From an uncultured Clostridia bacterium (GTDB lineage: Bacteria > Bacillota > Clostridia > Saccharofermentanales > DTU023): a stretch of DNA of 55,370 nucleotides. The position numbers were made by a program, and so were the translations under genes. Shown piece by piece: positions 26,105-34,684 of the stretch. The notes under the pieces were generated by a model. It saw only the letters and a list, made by a program, of their open reading frames with translations, ran no database searches and was not told the origin of the DNA. Numbering within the stretch: position 1 is the first letter of the stretch; each line of letters opens with the position of its first letter. The stretch lies in contig CAKZWV010000016.1 of NCBI GenBank assembly GCA_937922005.1, forward strand, positions 1 through 55,370. Direction: 5' to 3'.

Positions 26105-28414
26105 CTAAGAGGGATTTGGCATAGAATAGAGGAGGGCATTTAGAATGGCCGCCGCCACATTGGAACCACCCTTGCGGCCTTCATTGAGGATGCAGGGAAT
26201 CTGGTGTGCAGCGCAGCAAGCTTCAATCGCTGCCTTGCCCTCAATGACATTGACAAAGCCCACCGGGACAGCGACAACCAGGGCAGGTCGGAGGCTTCCT
26301 TCTTCGATAGCCTCACAGAGGGCCAAAAGGGCCGTAGGGGCATTGCCCACGACATAAAAGAAGGGGCTTGTCGGATGGGCCTTGGCCCATTCTTGAACCC
26401 GGAGAACCGAAGCCGCAGAACGGGTGATGGCCTTGGTCTCTGCGAGGACCTTGGTCTCAGGATCTCCCACATAGCAGTGGGCTTCGCCCTTCCAGCTGGC
26501 GAGTCTCCTCTTATTAAGGCCAGAAAGAGCCATGGTTGTATCGGTAAAGATCGTAGCCCCCTGGGCCAGGGCTTGGTGGGCATTAGCTACGGGATCTTGA
26601 TAAAAGCGCATGGTATGAGCATAGTCAAAATCAGCTGTGGTGTGGATGACCCGTAGGATTATGGGTGCCAGAGCCTCGGGAAAGACGATTTCGCCAAGTT
26701 CACGGCGAATCCGCTGAAAACTCTCGTCCTCAATGGCTTGGCCAGCCTGGACATTGGTCGCTGGCAGGTCGCTAGTATGATGATTCGTTTCCATAGAACA
26801 CCTCCTTGAAGATGAAACAGGGGCAGGGTAAATGTGCCGCTGAGAGAATTCTTTCCCTACCCGGGCCTGGGCCAGGTCGATCAGAGACTCCCAGGCCAAA
26901 GACTCCTCTAAGACATCCGCCCACTGGTCAATAGCCTCATCCAGGGTAGACCTGGGGTTAGAAGAAAAGAATAACTGAGCGTCTGCCTGACTAGCTAGGT
27001 GGGGATATTTGTTCAGCCACAGGGTCTTCGTCAGCTCCCAAAAGAAAGCTTCCGTGCCTTCCTGAGGCAGCGATGCCCCAGAATCTATGCATTGACCTTG
27101 CCTCAGGCCCAAGGCCTTTTGAGCTCGAGCCCAGAGGTCAGGGGCCTCATTTTTAGCCCAACTTTGAGTCGTCCCCAAAAGGCAGAGGTTGCCTGAGAAG
27201 TCGGATAAAAAGTTCACCAGGCGGTTCAAGGACTCTGGGACCCCGTTTCGGGCCAGATCGACCTCGGGAACGACAATGAGGTCTGGGACCTTGCTAGCTT
27301 CCTGGTTAGGTTTCTTGCCAGCTTCCTTACCATGGGCCAAAAGTTGATCGAGCTTTACATAGAGGCTATGACAATGAGCAAAGCGAGTCAAGGCACCCAG
27401 GGTAGAAAAATTTTGGATCCCAGGGAAAGAAACAATACGGACCTCCAGGGAGGGAAGGGCAGAAGAAGCTTGGTCGGTACATGTCGGCGGAAGGGCAGAA
27501 GAAGCTAGCTCAGGCCCTTGGTCAGGACTACTAGCCCCCTCTGGGCCCGTCAAAAGGTCTAAATTCAGGCTATCCTCCTCATCCAGGTGCAAAGAGCTAT
27601 AGGGGATAGTCCCCAAGTGGGGCTTACCGACCCGGGCTGCAAACTCCGATAAGCCCGGCTCCAAGAGGGCCGGATCCCCCCGAAACTTATTGATCACCCA
27701 GCCCCGCAGGCAGGCTGACAAGTCGGGCGGGAGGATTTGCATGGTGCCAAAAAGGGAAGCGAAGACCCCGCCCCGGTCGATGTCGCCCACAAGAATAGCG
27801 GGAATGTCGAGGGCTTTAGCTAGACCCAAGTTGACATAATCGTAGATGGACAAATTTACCTCGGCCGGGGACCCGGCCCCTTCCACAACGATAAAGTCAT
27901 AGGTCTCCTCAAGGTAATGGAAGGCCTCAAGGACGGTAGGCCAAAACTGCTTCTTGGCCTGAAAATAAGCATGGCCAGCCAGATCCTCGTAGGGCTGGCC
28001 CATTAAAAAGACCTCGGAGCTCTTGAGGGAAGAGGGACGAAGGAGAATGGGGTTCATGGCAGGCTCCGGAGGAACGCCAGCCCCCAAGGCCTGCATGGCG
28101 ACAGAGGCCGAAATTTCAAAGCCTTTGGGATCCCGGTAGACATTCGATGACATATTTTGGGACTTAAAGGGTGCCACCCGGTAGCCACGCCGCCGCAAGA
28201 GCCGACAGAGGCCCGTCACTAAGGCCGTTTTGCCTGCCGATGAGTGGCAGCCAACAATCTGCAGGGCGGGCTTTTTGGGGCCCGGATAGGCCTGGAGGGC
28301 TGAAGCAGGGCAAGCCTGGTGATCAAGGCCCGAAATCTGGGAATCTTGGCCAGGAACGAATTGGCTAGCAACAGCTTCGCTGGCACCGACATGGCTGGAT
28401 GATGTGTCTGACAT
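26105..28414 (-). CDS. cbiP-cbiC: Cobyric acid synthase-like CbiP fused to precorrin-8X methylmutase CbiC
   Basis: One 769-residue frame. Residues 1-540 are CbiP/CobQ-like: ATP site CHSSAGKTALV, FKSQNMSSN, VVEGAGSPAEVNL, DIDRGGVFAS and INKFRGD are intact. The following amidotransferase domain (from about 320) is degenerate. Where relatives have GICGGYQML it reads LLGTTQSWA, and no YLHG motif follows, so glutamine hydrolysis is unlikely. Residues 541-769 are CbiC, with the catalytic His in RVIHTTADFDY and NAPTALLALCE. A perfect ribosome binding site sits before Met541, so CbiC may also be made alone. Adenosylcobyrinate amidation and precorrin-8 methyl migration are well-separated steps of one pathway. 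Confidence 0.88.
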   Translation of the reverse strand: MSDTSSSHVGASEAVASQFVPGQDSQISGLDHQACPASALQAYPGPKKPALQIVGCHSSAGKTALVTGLCRLLRRRGYRVAPFKSQNMSSNVYRDPKGFEISASVAMQALGAGVPPEPAMNPILLRPSSLKSSEVFLMGQPYEDLAGHAYFQAKKQFWPTVLEAFHYLEETYDFIVVEGAGSPAEVNLSIYDYVNLGLAKALDIPAILVGDIDRGGVFASLFGTMQILPPDLSACLRGWVINKFRGDPALLEPGLSEFAARVGKPHLGTIPYSSLHLDEEDSLNLDLLTGPEGASSPDQGPELASSALPPTCTDQASSALPSLEVRIVSFPGIQNFSTLGALTRFAHCHSLYVKLDQLLAHGKEAGKKPNQEASKVPDLIVVPEVDLARNGVPESLNRLVNFLSDFSGNLCLLGTTQSWAKNEAPDLWARAQKALGLRQGQCIDSGASLPQEGTEAFFWELTKTLWLNKYPHLASQADAQLFFSSNPRSTLDEAIDQWADVLEESLAWESLIDLAQARVGKEFSQRHIYPAPVSSSRRCSMETNHHTSDLPATNVQAGQAIEDESFQRIRRELGEIVFPEALAPIILRVIHTTADFDYAHTMRFYQDPVANAHQALAQGATIFTDTTMALSGLNKRRLASWKGEAHCYVGDPETKVLAETKAITRSAASVLRVQEWAKAHPTSPFFYVVGNAPTALLALCEAIEEGSLRPALVVAVPVGFVNVIEGKAAIEACCAAHQIPCILNEGRKGGSNVAAAILNALLYSMPNPS
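26792..26808 (-). promoter_or_regulatory. Internal ribosome binding site and start for CbiC
   Basis: Inside the fused frame AAGGAGG is followed by TGTTCT and ATG at 26794. Translation from here would give a 229-residue CbiC of normal length. This suggests the fusion arose by loss of the cbiP stop while the cbiC start was kept. Confidence 0.7.
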
Positions 28415-28510
28415 AAATGCTCCTAATAACTATTTAATAACTCGCATAACAATAAAGGCTCGAACTGTGGCCCTCCACCTGGTCTCGGAGTCAGGTCCTC
28501 GACCTCGTTC

Positions 28511-29803
28511 CTAGGCTCGCCAAAAGCTAGCTTTGAGGGCCTGGATGAGGAGGGTGTTTTCAGTCGGGGTCTTGATGGCAGCCCTGTAATAAGAAGGGTC
28601 TAGGCCCTCATAGTTGGCGCAGGACCTCAGGAAGATGGGCTGGTCCCGGTCGGATAAAAGATCCAAGAGGGTCTCTTCACCCCGGGGAGAAGAAAAGGCC
28701 ACGAAATTGGCCTCTCCTGTGATATTTTTCAAGCCTAGGCTCTGCAAGGCTTTCTTTAGGCGGGCCCTCTCCTCTTCGAGCTCTCTGAGATAGGGCTCAT
28801 AGGCCCCTTGGGCATAGAGGCGCAAAGCCAGGATTCCCAATTTGGCGCTCAAGGCAGAGATCACCCAGGCCGGGGTCTGGCGGCGGATAGACTCAGCGAG
28901 GGGGCCAGAATAGGCCAAAAGACAGCCTAGGCGGAGGCCAGCCAGGCGGAAAAGCTTTGTAAAAGACCTCAAAATCAAGAGCTGGTTGGGATAGGCCTCC
29001 AGGAGGGGCAGGCAAGTCACCTCTCTCCTCCTTTTTTCTGTCAAAAATGGCACAAAGCACTCATCTACCAGGACCTGGGCCCCCTTTTTTTGAGCCAGCT
29101 GGAGGACCTGGGCCAGGGCCGTCCTCGGCCACACAATGCCCGTGGGATTATTTGGATTCACAAGAATAACTAGGTCAAAGGTCCCCTGGCGAAGGGTAGC
29201 CAAAAAGTCCTCAAGGGAATCTTCGGTAAAAGGGGCCAGGGTGAGGTCAGCTTGGAAGGCCTCTGCGGCCCGCAAATACTCCGAAAAAGCCGGAGCGGCA
29301 ACAAGGACATGGAGGGAGGATTTGCGTTTAGCGACCATAAGACTGGAAAAGACCTGGTAGATCAGCTGGGCAGCCCCATTGCCTAAAAGAACTTCCGGAG
29401 CTTGGCCCCCAAAATGCTCCTGGAGGGCTTGGGTGAGGTCCGGATAGGTCGCAGGGGGATAGATCTCTAGGTCTTGGGCGTAGGAGTTAAGGTCAAAGGC
29501 CTTGGCGTCGATGAACTTATGGGTAACGGATGCTGGTCCCATAGCATCCTCGTTGATAGACTCTTTACCTGCCGCCTTGGCGTCGATGGAATTCTGACTA
29601 CTGGCTGCCTGGCTGTCCTGCCATTGCTGGTAGATCCTAGCCATAGAATAGGGACAAAGATTGGAGGAAAAATCCAAGATAGAGTGGGGGTCGTCTAGGC
29701 CCAGGATCCGAGCCACTTCCCAGATGTCAGCCCCATGGGGCATGGCATGGAGCTGGGGCAGGAGCTCGGAAGACCGGATGATTTTATGGTGTATGATCGT
29801 CAT
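28511..29803 (-). CDS. cobD: L-threonine-O-3-phosphate decarboxylase-like aminotransferase
   Basis: This 430-residue PLP enzyme would make aminopropanol phosphate for the nucleotide loop of cobalamin. It begins near HGADIWEVARILG and ILDFSSNLCPY, as CobD does; NPNNPTGIVW and the Schiff-base lysine region LRSFTKLFRLAGLRLG are present. It is longer than usual because of an insert around residues 65-110 with a repeated IDAKA peptide. Its place 16 bases after cbiB supports CobD over histidinol-phosphate aminotransferase, its nearest lookalike. The ATG follows AAGGAG by 11 bases. It contains dispersed motifs at 29144 and 29273. Confidence 0.85.
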   Translation of the reverse strand: MTIIHHKIIRSSELLPQLHAMPHGADIWEVARILGLDDPHSILDFSSNLCPYSMARIYQQWQDSQAASSQNSIDAKAAGKESINEDAMGPASVTHKFIDAKAFDLNSYAQDLEIYPPATYPDLTQALQEHFGGQAPEVLLGNGAAQLIYQVFSSLMVAKRKSSLHVLVAAPAFSEYLRAAEAFQADLTLAPFTEDSLEDFLATLRQGTFDLVILVNPNNPTGIVWPRTALAQVLQLAQKKGAQVLVDECFVPFLTEKRRREVTCLPLLEAYPNQLLILRSFTKLFRLAGLRLGCLLAYSGPLAESIRRQTPAWVISALSAKLGILALRLYAQGAYEPYLRELEEERARLKKALQSLGLKNITGEANFVAFSSPRGEETLLDLLSDRDQPIFLRSCANYEGLDPSYYRAAIKTPTENTLLIQALKASFWRA

Positions 29804-29818
29804 GAAAGAAGATGCTCC

Positions 29819-31003
29819 TTAGGAAAAGAGGGAGATCCAACCCCGGGCCAGGAAAAAGCGGAAGGCAAAGTGGGCTAGGCCAATGGCCAGGATAAAGCCA
29901 AGGCCTGAGGCTAAGATGTAGAGTTTGGCCAAGCGATCGATATCTTGGATCCGAGGGGATCTGGTCGGGTCCCCGAGTGTTGGCTTTTCGGTTCGCACCC
30001 CGCCGTAAGAGGCAGGCCCCCCAAATTGTAAGCCCATCCCTCCTGCCACACAAGCTTCGGGGCGGCCAGCATTGGGACTGGCATGTTTTTTCGCATCCCT
30101 TCTCATGATTTTCCAAGCCTGACTAGGTCGCATGCCCAAAAAGCCCATGGGAAGGAGAAGCAGAAAGACGGAGATACGAGCTGGAATATAATTTAGAATA
30201 TCGTCTAACTTGGCTCCCATTCGCCCAAAATACATGTATTTGGCATTTTTGTAGCCAAAAAGGCTGTCATAGGTACTTACGGTCTTAAAGAAAATCATCC
30301 CTGGAATGTCGAAAAGGCAAAGGTAAAAGAGGGGTGCCACCACCCCATCGGAGAAGTTCTCAGCCATGGTCTCCAGGGTTGCCACTATGACCTCCTCATC
30401 GGTCAATTGCTCGGTATCTCGGCCCACAATCCGGGCCAGGGCTTTCCTCGCCCCTGCTAGGTCACCAAATTTCAAGTTGTTGCGAACGGCCAAGGCCTCT
30501 TTTACCATGTCTTTAATCGCAATCAGTTCATAGGCATAGATAAGGCGGATTAAGAAAACGCTGGTAGGCTGTAGGGGATAGAGAAAGCACATGAGGAACC
30601 AGGCCGCTAAGGCTAGAGCAGTGGGATGCCCCAAAGCCATCAGGGCCCCTCGCCAAAAGGCCTTGCGTTGGTAGGCCTTCTCCTCTTCAGGGCTCGGGAA
30701 AAAACTCGGCCGAGGCGGATAGAGAATTTGAGCTAGGCCCTTAGCCATATGACCAATTCTTTTGACCGGATGGGGCCATTCTGGAGGGTCGCCCAAAAGG
30801 AGGTCCAAGAGAAAGGCCAGGCCCAAGATCATGGGCAGAGTATAGAAAAGGTAGCTAGTTAAGGGAACTGTATCGGCAGCCAGGGGGCCGGGATTCGGAA
30901 AGGACTGGGTGCTTGCTAGGGCTGGCAAGCAATGTGCAAGGCCAGGAAAAGAGCTTGGCAAGCCAACAGGTAGAGAGGAAATGATCAAGGAGAACAAAGA
31001 CAT
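29819..31003 (-). CDS. cbiB: Adenosylcobinamide-phosphate synthase
   Basis: This 394-residue membrane protein joins adenosylcobyric acid to aminopropanol (phosphate). Family motifs are LLDLLLGDPPEWPHPVKRIG (residues about 64-83) and MAENFSDGVVAPLFY. Five or more membrane helices are seen. An N-terminal hydrophobic stretch of about 50 residues precedes the usual start. It lies between the CobC-like gene and cobD, with short spacers, in one operon. Confidence 0.9.
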   Translation of the reverse strand: MSLFSLIISSLPVGLPSSFPGLAHCLPALASTQSFPNPGPLAADTVPLTSYLFYTLPMILGLAFLLDLLLGDPPEWPHPVKRIGHMAKGLAQILYPPRPSFFPSPEEEKAYQRKAFWRGALMALGHPTALALAAWFLMCFLYPLQPTSVFLIRLIYAYELIAIKDMVKEALAVRNNLKFGDLAGARKALARIVGRDTEQLTDEEVIVATLETMAENFSDGVVAPLFYLCLFDIPGMIFFKTVSTYDSLFGYKNAKYMYFGRMGAKLDDILNYIPARISVFLLLLPMGFLGMRPSQAWKIMRRDAKKHASPNAGRPEACVAGGMGLQFGGPASYGGVRTEKPTLGDPTRSPRIQDIDRLAKLYILASGLGFILAIGLAHFAFRFFLARGWISLFS

Positions 31004-31023
31004 AGAAATCCTGGAGGCCCTCC

Positions 31024-32217
31024 CTACTGTAAGCTTCCTGACGGAAGGACCAACTTGAAGGAAAGCTTGAGGATTTCCAGGTTGGCTGGCAGGTAGTTAT
31101 AAAATTGTACGGGTGACTCGGCGAGCTCGTCGGAAGAAATGCCCCCTTCCTGGGCCCCTATGTCCAGGCCATGGGTAAGGGCAAAATAATAGCCCGGATA
31201 GGCCTTGGGGTCCCGGCCAATCAAGGGATTTTCGACCAGCATGGTCACCATCTCCATCATGACCCCCGCATGGCAGACCAGCAAGACCTTTTTGGGCTGG
31301 GAAGATCCGCCATCCAGCGAATGATCCAGGAGACTCAAAGATCCGGTCCCATAGCGCTCCGGCCAAGCCAGACGTTGGCCCAGGTCTTGAAAGGCCCCGG
31401 TCAAGCGCTTACGGAGTTGTTCTTGATTTTCAGCCCCTTCCGGAGCTTCCACTCCTGCGGTTTCAACAAAGGTCCGGTAGGCCTGCGAATCCTTCAACTC
31501 CTCAAAATTATGATGTTCAAAGGGGCCAAAGTTACGCTCACTAAAGCCAGGGATCAGATCAAGACCGTCGTAAAGGGTCCGACCACTGACCAGGGTTGCT
31601 GTCTCCCGAGCCCGACTCTTAGGGCTAGCGAAAAAGTAAGAAAAAGACGCCAAATCCTCCTTCATTTCGGCACCCAGGGCCTTGGCCTTTTCACGGGCTT
31701 CATCACAGAGGGGGGTATCCCAGACCCCGGCATAGCGGCCTTCTAAGTTAGCCTCTGAGGTCCCATGCCGCATGAAGTGGATATCAAAATATAAAGCAGG
31801 GGTCTGTTTCACCAAAAAACTTTGCCCAGCCTGGACCCAGTAGACCCGGTCGGCCAACTCGCAGAGGACTTGATTATACCAGCCAGCAAGGTCTACCAGA
31901 AAACGCAGATAAGGATTGGGGGGAATCAGCCCCTCTCCACAGGAGCGAAGCAGGACTATTTGTTGCGTGGAAGGGGGACTAGCTAAAAGATCCCGAATAG
32001 CCTGGTGGCAGCGCTTTTCCATGGATTTTTTCCAAGTGGCCAGGGCAGCTTCGGTGTCCGTCGCAAGATGGTCAGTATCAGCTAGAGCCTGGTCTGGATA
32101 GTTTTCAAAATCTAAAGGAAAGGGGCGAATTTCAGCATTCTCTCCCAAAGACTTGGCCATGCGGTCAGCCAGATCTTCAACGCCCTGGGCATAGCCCCCT
32201 AATAAGCAAATAATCAT
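31024..32217 (-). CDS. Degenerate CobU-like domain fused to an alpha-ribazole phosphatase-like (CobC) domain
   Basis: This is a 397-residue two-domain protein. Residues 1-145 align with CobU but the P-loop is gone: GGYAQGVED replaces GGxRSGKS. The CobU C-terminal signature is kept as GEGLIPPNPYLRFLVDLAGW followed by YNQ. From about residue 150 a histidine phosphatase domain starts: FMRHGTSEANLEGRYAG, with Glu in SERNFGPF and the second His in VLLVCHAGVM. The latter would remove phosphate from alpha-ribazole 5'-phosphate or cobalamin phosphate. The ATG at 32217 has AAAGGAG 7 bases upstream. The neighbouring CobU has the reverse pattern, an intact P-loop and a lost C-terminal motif. Confidence 0.78.
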   Translation of the reverse strand: MIICLLGGYAQGVEDLADRMAKSLGENAEIRPFPLDFENYPDQALADTDHLATDTEAALATWKKSMEKRCHQAIRDLLASPPSTQQIVLLRSCGEGLIPPNPYLRFLVDLAGWYNQVLCELADRVYWVQAGQSFLVKQTPALYFDIHFMRHGTSEANLEGRYAGVWDTPLCDEAREKAKALGAEMKEDLASFSYFFASPKSRARETATLVSGRTLYDGLDLIPGFSERNFGPFEHHNFEELKDSQAYRTFVETAGVEAPEGAENQEQLRKRLTGAFQDLGQRLAWPERYGTGSLSLLDHSLDGGSSQPKKVLLVCHAGVMMEMVTMLVENPLIGRDPKAYPGYYFALTHGLDIGAQEGGISSDELAESPVQFYNYLPANLEILKLSFKLVLPSGSLQ

Positions 32218-32274
32218 GTGCAAACTCCTTTCCGATCAGCTGGCCTGGATCAGGCAGGCAAAACTGTCTTTTTA

Positions 32275-33147
32275 TTATATCGAAAATCCCAGAATTAGAG
32301 AACCAAGGAGCCCCGCCAGGACCCAGGCCTGGTGGGTAATGAGGCCATAGCCACACAGATCGCCACTGATTCCCCCGAATTCCTTCAAAAAGAGGCGGCG
32401 GGCCCAGGCCAGGAAAAATAAGGTCAGCAAAATGATAAAAAGGCTGGCTAACTTCCAAGGACTTGGATCAGCTAAGACCAAACAGGGCAAGGTTAGGAGA
32501 AATTCAGCTTGGGCTAGATAGATCTGGATTCTCTTGGGGGCCTCGCTCGGCTCCTCTCCTCCCCCATCCGTCTCGCCAGAAAAAGAATAGAGGTAGCCTT
32601 TTTTCTGAACTTTGGGCAAGCGATAAGCCATATAGGCCAGGCCTGCCCGACCCAAAACCTCTCCGAGAATCAGAAGACTCAGAAACTGGGTCATGCTTAC
32701 CCAGGTCAGGGCCCCCCTCGCCCTTGCCGCCCCTAGATAAGAAAGGATGCCGCCTAAAAGAGCCAGATGAAGGAGCATTTGGGCCATGGTCTTGAGGGCC
32801 CCTAGGGCCCCTAGGGCAGAGTCATGCATGATTTCAACCTTCCGCTCCTGGCCTTGGTGGGAAGAAAGAGCATCCTGGACATCCGCATAGCCATCCCAGT
32901 GAATCCAGCCGGTCAGGGCCTGGTGGGTCAGCATGAGGAGGATGGCCGCAGCCAAGGGAGGGAGGGCGACACGGCTCAGGCCCCACCATACTCCCAAGTC
33001 AACAAGACCAAAGACCAGGGGCAATAGAACATAAAAAAGGAGGGCGTAGTCCTTGGCCTGGGGGCATTTCCAAGTCCGGAGCCTGGGCATTGGGATGATA
33101 CTATACATGCCCAGGGCCAAAAGACTTGCTTCTAGAGCTAAACGCAT
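32275..33147 (-). CDS. cobS: Adenosylcobinamide-GDP ribazoletransferase (cobalamin synthase)
   Basis: This 290-residue membrane enzyme joins the activated corrinoid to alpha-ribazole (phosphate). The acidic metal-binding motif reads HWDGYADVQDAL, and the C-terminal signature reads FGGISGDLCGYG. About seven membrane helices are seen. The ATG at 33147 follows AAAGGA and overlaps the 3' end of cobU by 10 bases, so the two are translationally coupled. A Gly/Glu loop near residue 195-215 lengthens one cytoplasmic segment. Confidence 0.9.
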   Translation of the reverse strand: MRLALEASLLALGMYSIIPMPRLRTWKCPQAKDYALLFYVLLPLVFGLVDLGVWWGLSRVALPPLAAAILLMLTHQALTGWIHWDGYADVQDALSSHQGQERKVEIMHDSALGALGALKTMAQMLLHLALLGGILSYLGAARARGALTWVSMTQFLSLLILGEVLGRAGLAYMAYRLPKVQKKGYLYSFSGETDGGGEEPSEAPKRIQIYLAQAEFLLTLPCLVLADPSPWKLASLFIILLTLFFLAWARRLFLKEFGGISGDLCGYGLITHQAWVLAGLLGSLILGFSI

Positions 33148-33980
33148 GGAAAAGTTCCTTTCTTGTCGGGCAGATGAAAGAGGATTTGACCGGCCTTCAC
33201 ATAAAGAAACAAATACTCCTCCCCCTGCATATAGGCCTGGAGATCTCCCATCGCCCTCAGCCAAGACCGTCCAAATTCCTCAAAGCTGTCGCAACTGGCA
33301 CCAGCGGCTGAACCGACGACAACCAGGGGATGGTGGCGGTGCCAGGATCCCAGGAGGTCCTTGATGGTGGCTAAGGCCGATGCATAGGGGTCGGCCAGGG
33401 GATCCAGGCCCTCTGGGCCAGCCAGGCCCGGGCCCTCCTCCTGAGTCTTAGACGCAGGATTTTGTTGGTCACTTAACCTAGCAGAATCTCCCTGAGAGGA
33501 CTGAGGACCTTCCTCCCCCTCAGCTTCAGCTAAGAAACGGACAGGGGGCCAGACTAGGTTACTCAAAAGATTATCCAAGCAATCTAAAAGAAGGACCGGC
33601 GGAGATGGAAGAAGGCCGGGACTGGCCGCCTCTCCTCCTGGAAATGCCTTGGCCAAGGCCTTGCGATCCAAATAGCCTGGGGCAAAAAGATCCACCGTAT
33701 CATAAGCGGCCTCCTTGCGGTTTTCCTGGTGACGACGGATCCGGGCCAGATTTTCTGGATCCTTGCCGGGAAACATGGTCGCCAGGTAAGTGGCTGGGAC
33801 CTGTAAGGGGTCCCTCCTCTCTCCCCCCAGGGCCCGGAGGCGCAGGAGGGTAACCAGGTTTTCTGCCACTTGGGACTTGCCCGATCTCTGGCCCCCATAC
33901 ACGTAATAGGACGAATAAGATAGGAATTTCTCTTTTACGTCCCCCTCTAAATTTCTAATATCTCCTATGCTAACTTGCAC
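33138..33980 (-). CDS. cobU: CobU-like adenosylcobinamide kinase/guanylyltransferase
   Basis: This 280-residue protein should phosphorylate and guanylylate adenosylcobinamide. The P-loop GGQRSGKS and the guanylylated-histidine region RIRRHQENR are kept. The metal-binding region reads LLLDCLDNLLSNLV. Near the C terminus, where CobU has NEVGxGIVP, it reads GSAAGASCDSF, and a 45-residue Gln/Glu/Pro-rich insert precedes that. I place the start at GTG 33980 because AAGGAG lies 7 bases upstream; the ATG at 33986 would be one base from it. Function may need the CobU-like domain of the adjacent CobC-like protein. Confidence 0.78.
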   Translation of the reverse strand: MQVSIGDIRNLEGDVKEKFLSYSSYYVYGGQRSGKSQVAENLVTLLRLRALGGERRDPLQVPATYLATMFPGKDPENLARIRRHQENRKEAAYDTVDLFAPGYLDRKALAKAFPGGEAASPGLLPSPPVLLLDCLDNLLSNLVWPPVRFLAEAEGEEGPQSSQGDSARLSDQQNPASKTQEEGPGLAGPEGLDPLADPYASALATIKDLLGSWHRHHPLVVVGSAAGASCDSFEEFGRSWLRAMGDLQAYMQGEEYLFLYVKAGQILFHLPDKKGTFPCV

Positions 33981-34051
33981 GATCATTCTCCTTTGCCGCC
34001 AATATCGCCATCTCCCATCATAGCAGACCTAGGAAAAGTATGGGGAAGATT

Positions 34052-34060
34052 TGTTATAAT
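34052..34060 (+). promoter_or_regulatory. Extended -10 promoter of the ArsR-family gene
   Basis: TGTTATAAT is a perfect extended -10, 26 bases before the ATG at 34086. The -35 region is poor, as extended promoters allow. It diverges from cobU. Confidence 0.65.
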
Positions 34061-34085
34061 AGAGGATAGAAAGGTAGGTATAACC

Positions 34086-34544
34086 ATGCCTGAAAGCAAT
34101 AATAAGAACGCAAAAGCCCTCCAGTCGGATGAGGCTCTCTCGGAGGCCTTCCCAGGGGGTTTGGACCCAGATCCCAGCTATGTTGGCCATCCTCTTCCCC
34201 ACGATCATGGGGGTCACACCCAGGAAATCCTGCGTTATATGCCTTCGCTCGAGGATGCCTCGGCCTGTGCAGAAATATTCCAGCTCCTATCCGATCCTAG
34301 TCGACTAAGGATTGTGTGGCTCCTGGCCCGCAAAGAAGAATGCGGGATCAATATAGCTGCTGCTGTTGATATGACACCAGCAGCTGTCTCCCACCATTTA
34401 AAAACCCTCCGCATGGGAGGGTTAATCAACGGTCGCCGAAACGGCAAAGAAGTCTATTATAGTCTCGTACCCAGTGACCGGGCCCTCTTTGTGAAAGAGG
34501 CCTTGGATAAGGTCCTGGACGCATTCAACGATCCGGACGCATAA
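34086..34544 (+). CDS. ArsR/SmtB-family metal-responsive repressor
   Basis: This 152-residue winged-helix regulator carries the DNA-recognition helix segment MTPAAVSHHLKTLRMGGLI and the ArsR opening LLSDPSRLRIVWLLARKEEC. An N-terminal tail of about 45 residues includes HPLPHDHGGH, a likely metal-binding stretch. It faces the P-type ATPase gene convergently and probably controls it through the dyad at 36896-36915. The metal cannot be assigned; the C-terminal His pair of zinc sensors is not evident. AAGGTAGG lies upstream of the ATG. Confidence 0.85.
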   Translation: MPESNNKNAKALQSDEALSEAFPGGLDPDPSYVGHPLPHDHGGHTQEILRYMPSLEDASACAEIFQLLSDPSRLRIVWLLARKEECGINIAAAVDMTPAAVSHHLKTLRMGGLINGRRNGKEVYYSLVPSDRALFVKEALDKVLDAFNDPDA

Positions 34545-34684
34545 GGTCTGGACGGCTAAGATCCGGACAATTTCATACGGATGCCTAAGATCTAAACATG
34601 CTAGGGCCTTGGTCCAGGGACAGAACGCTACCCTTTGACCAAGGCCCTATTGCTAAGTCTAGTTGCTAAGTCTAGATCCTATTC
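34545..34684. other. Convergent spacer between regulator and ATPase
   Basis: The spacer holds short imperfect direct repeats (GGATCTAAGA-like and TTGCTAAGTCTAG twice near 34650-34675) and a GGGCCTTGGTC/GACCAAGGCCC inverted repeat around 34606-34647 that can act as a terminator stem for both genes. Confidence 0.5.

Noticed and set aside
28511..29803. Histidinol-phosphate aminotransferase (HisC) as identity of the PLP enzyme
   Set aside because: The start region and its place directly after cbiB fit CobD better, though the folds are alike and the call remains partly contextual.
31171..31746. 191-residue open frame opposite the CobC-like gene
   Set aside because: Antisense to recognisable phosphatase motifs, with no ribosome site or family signature.
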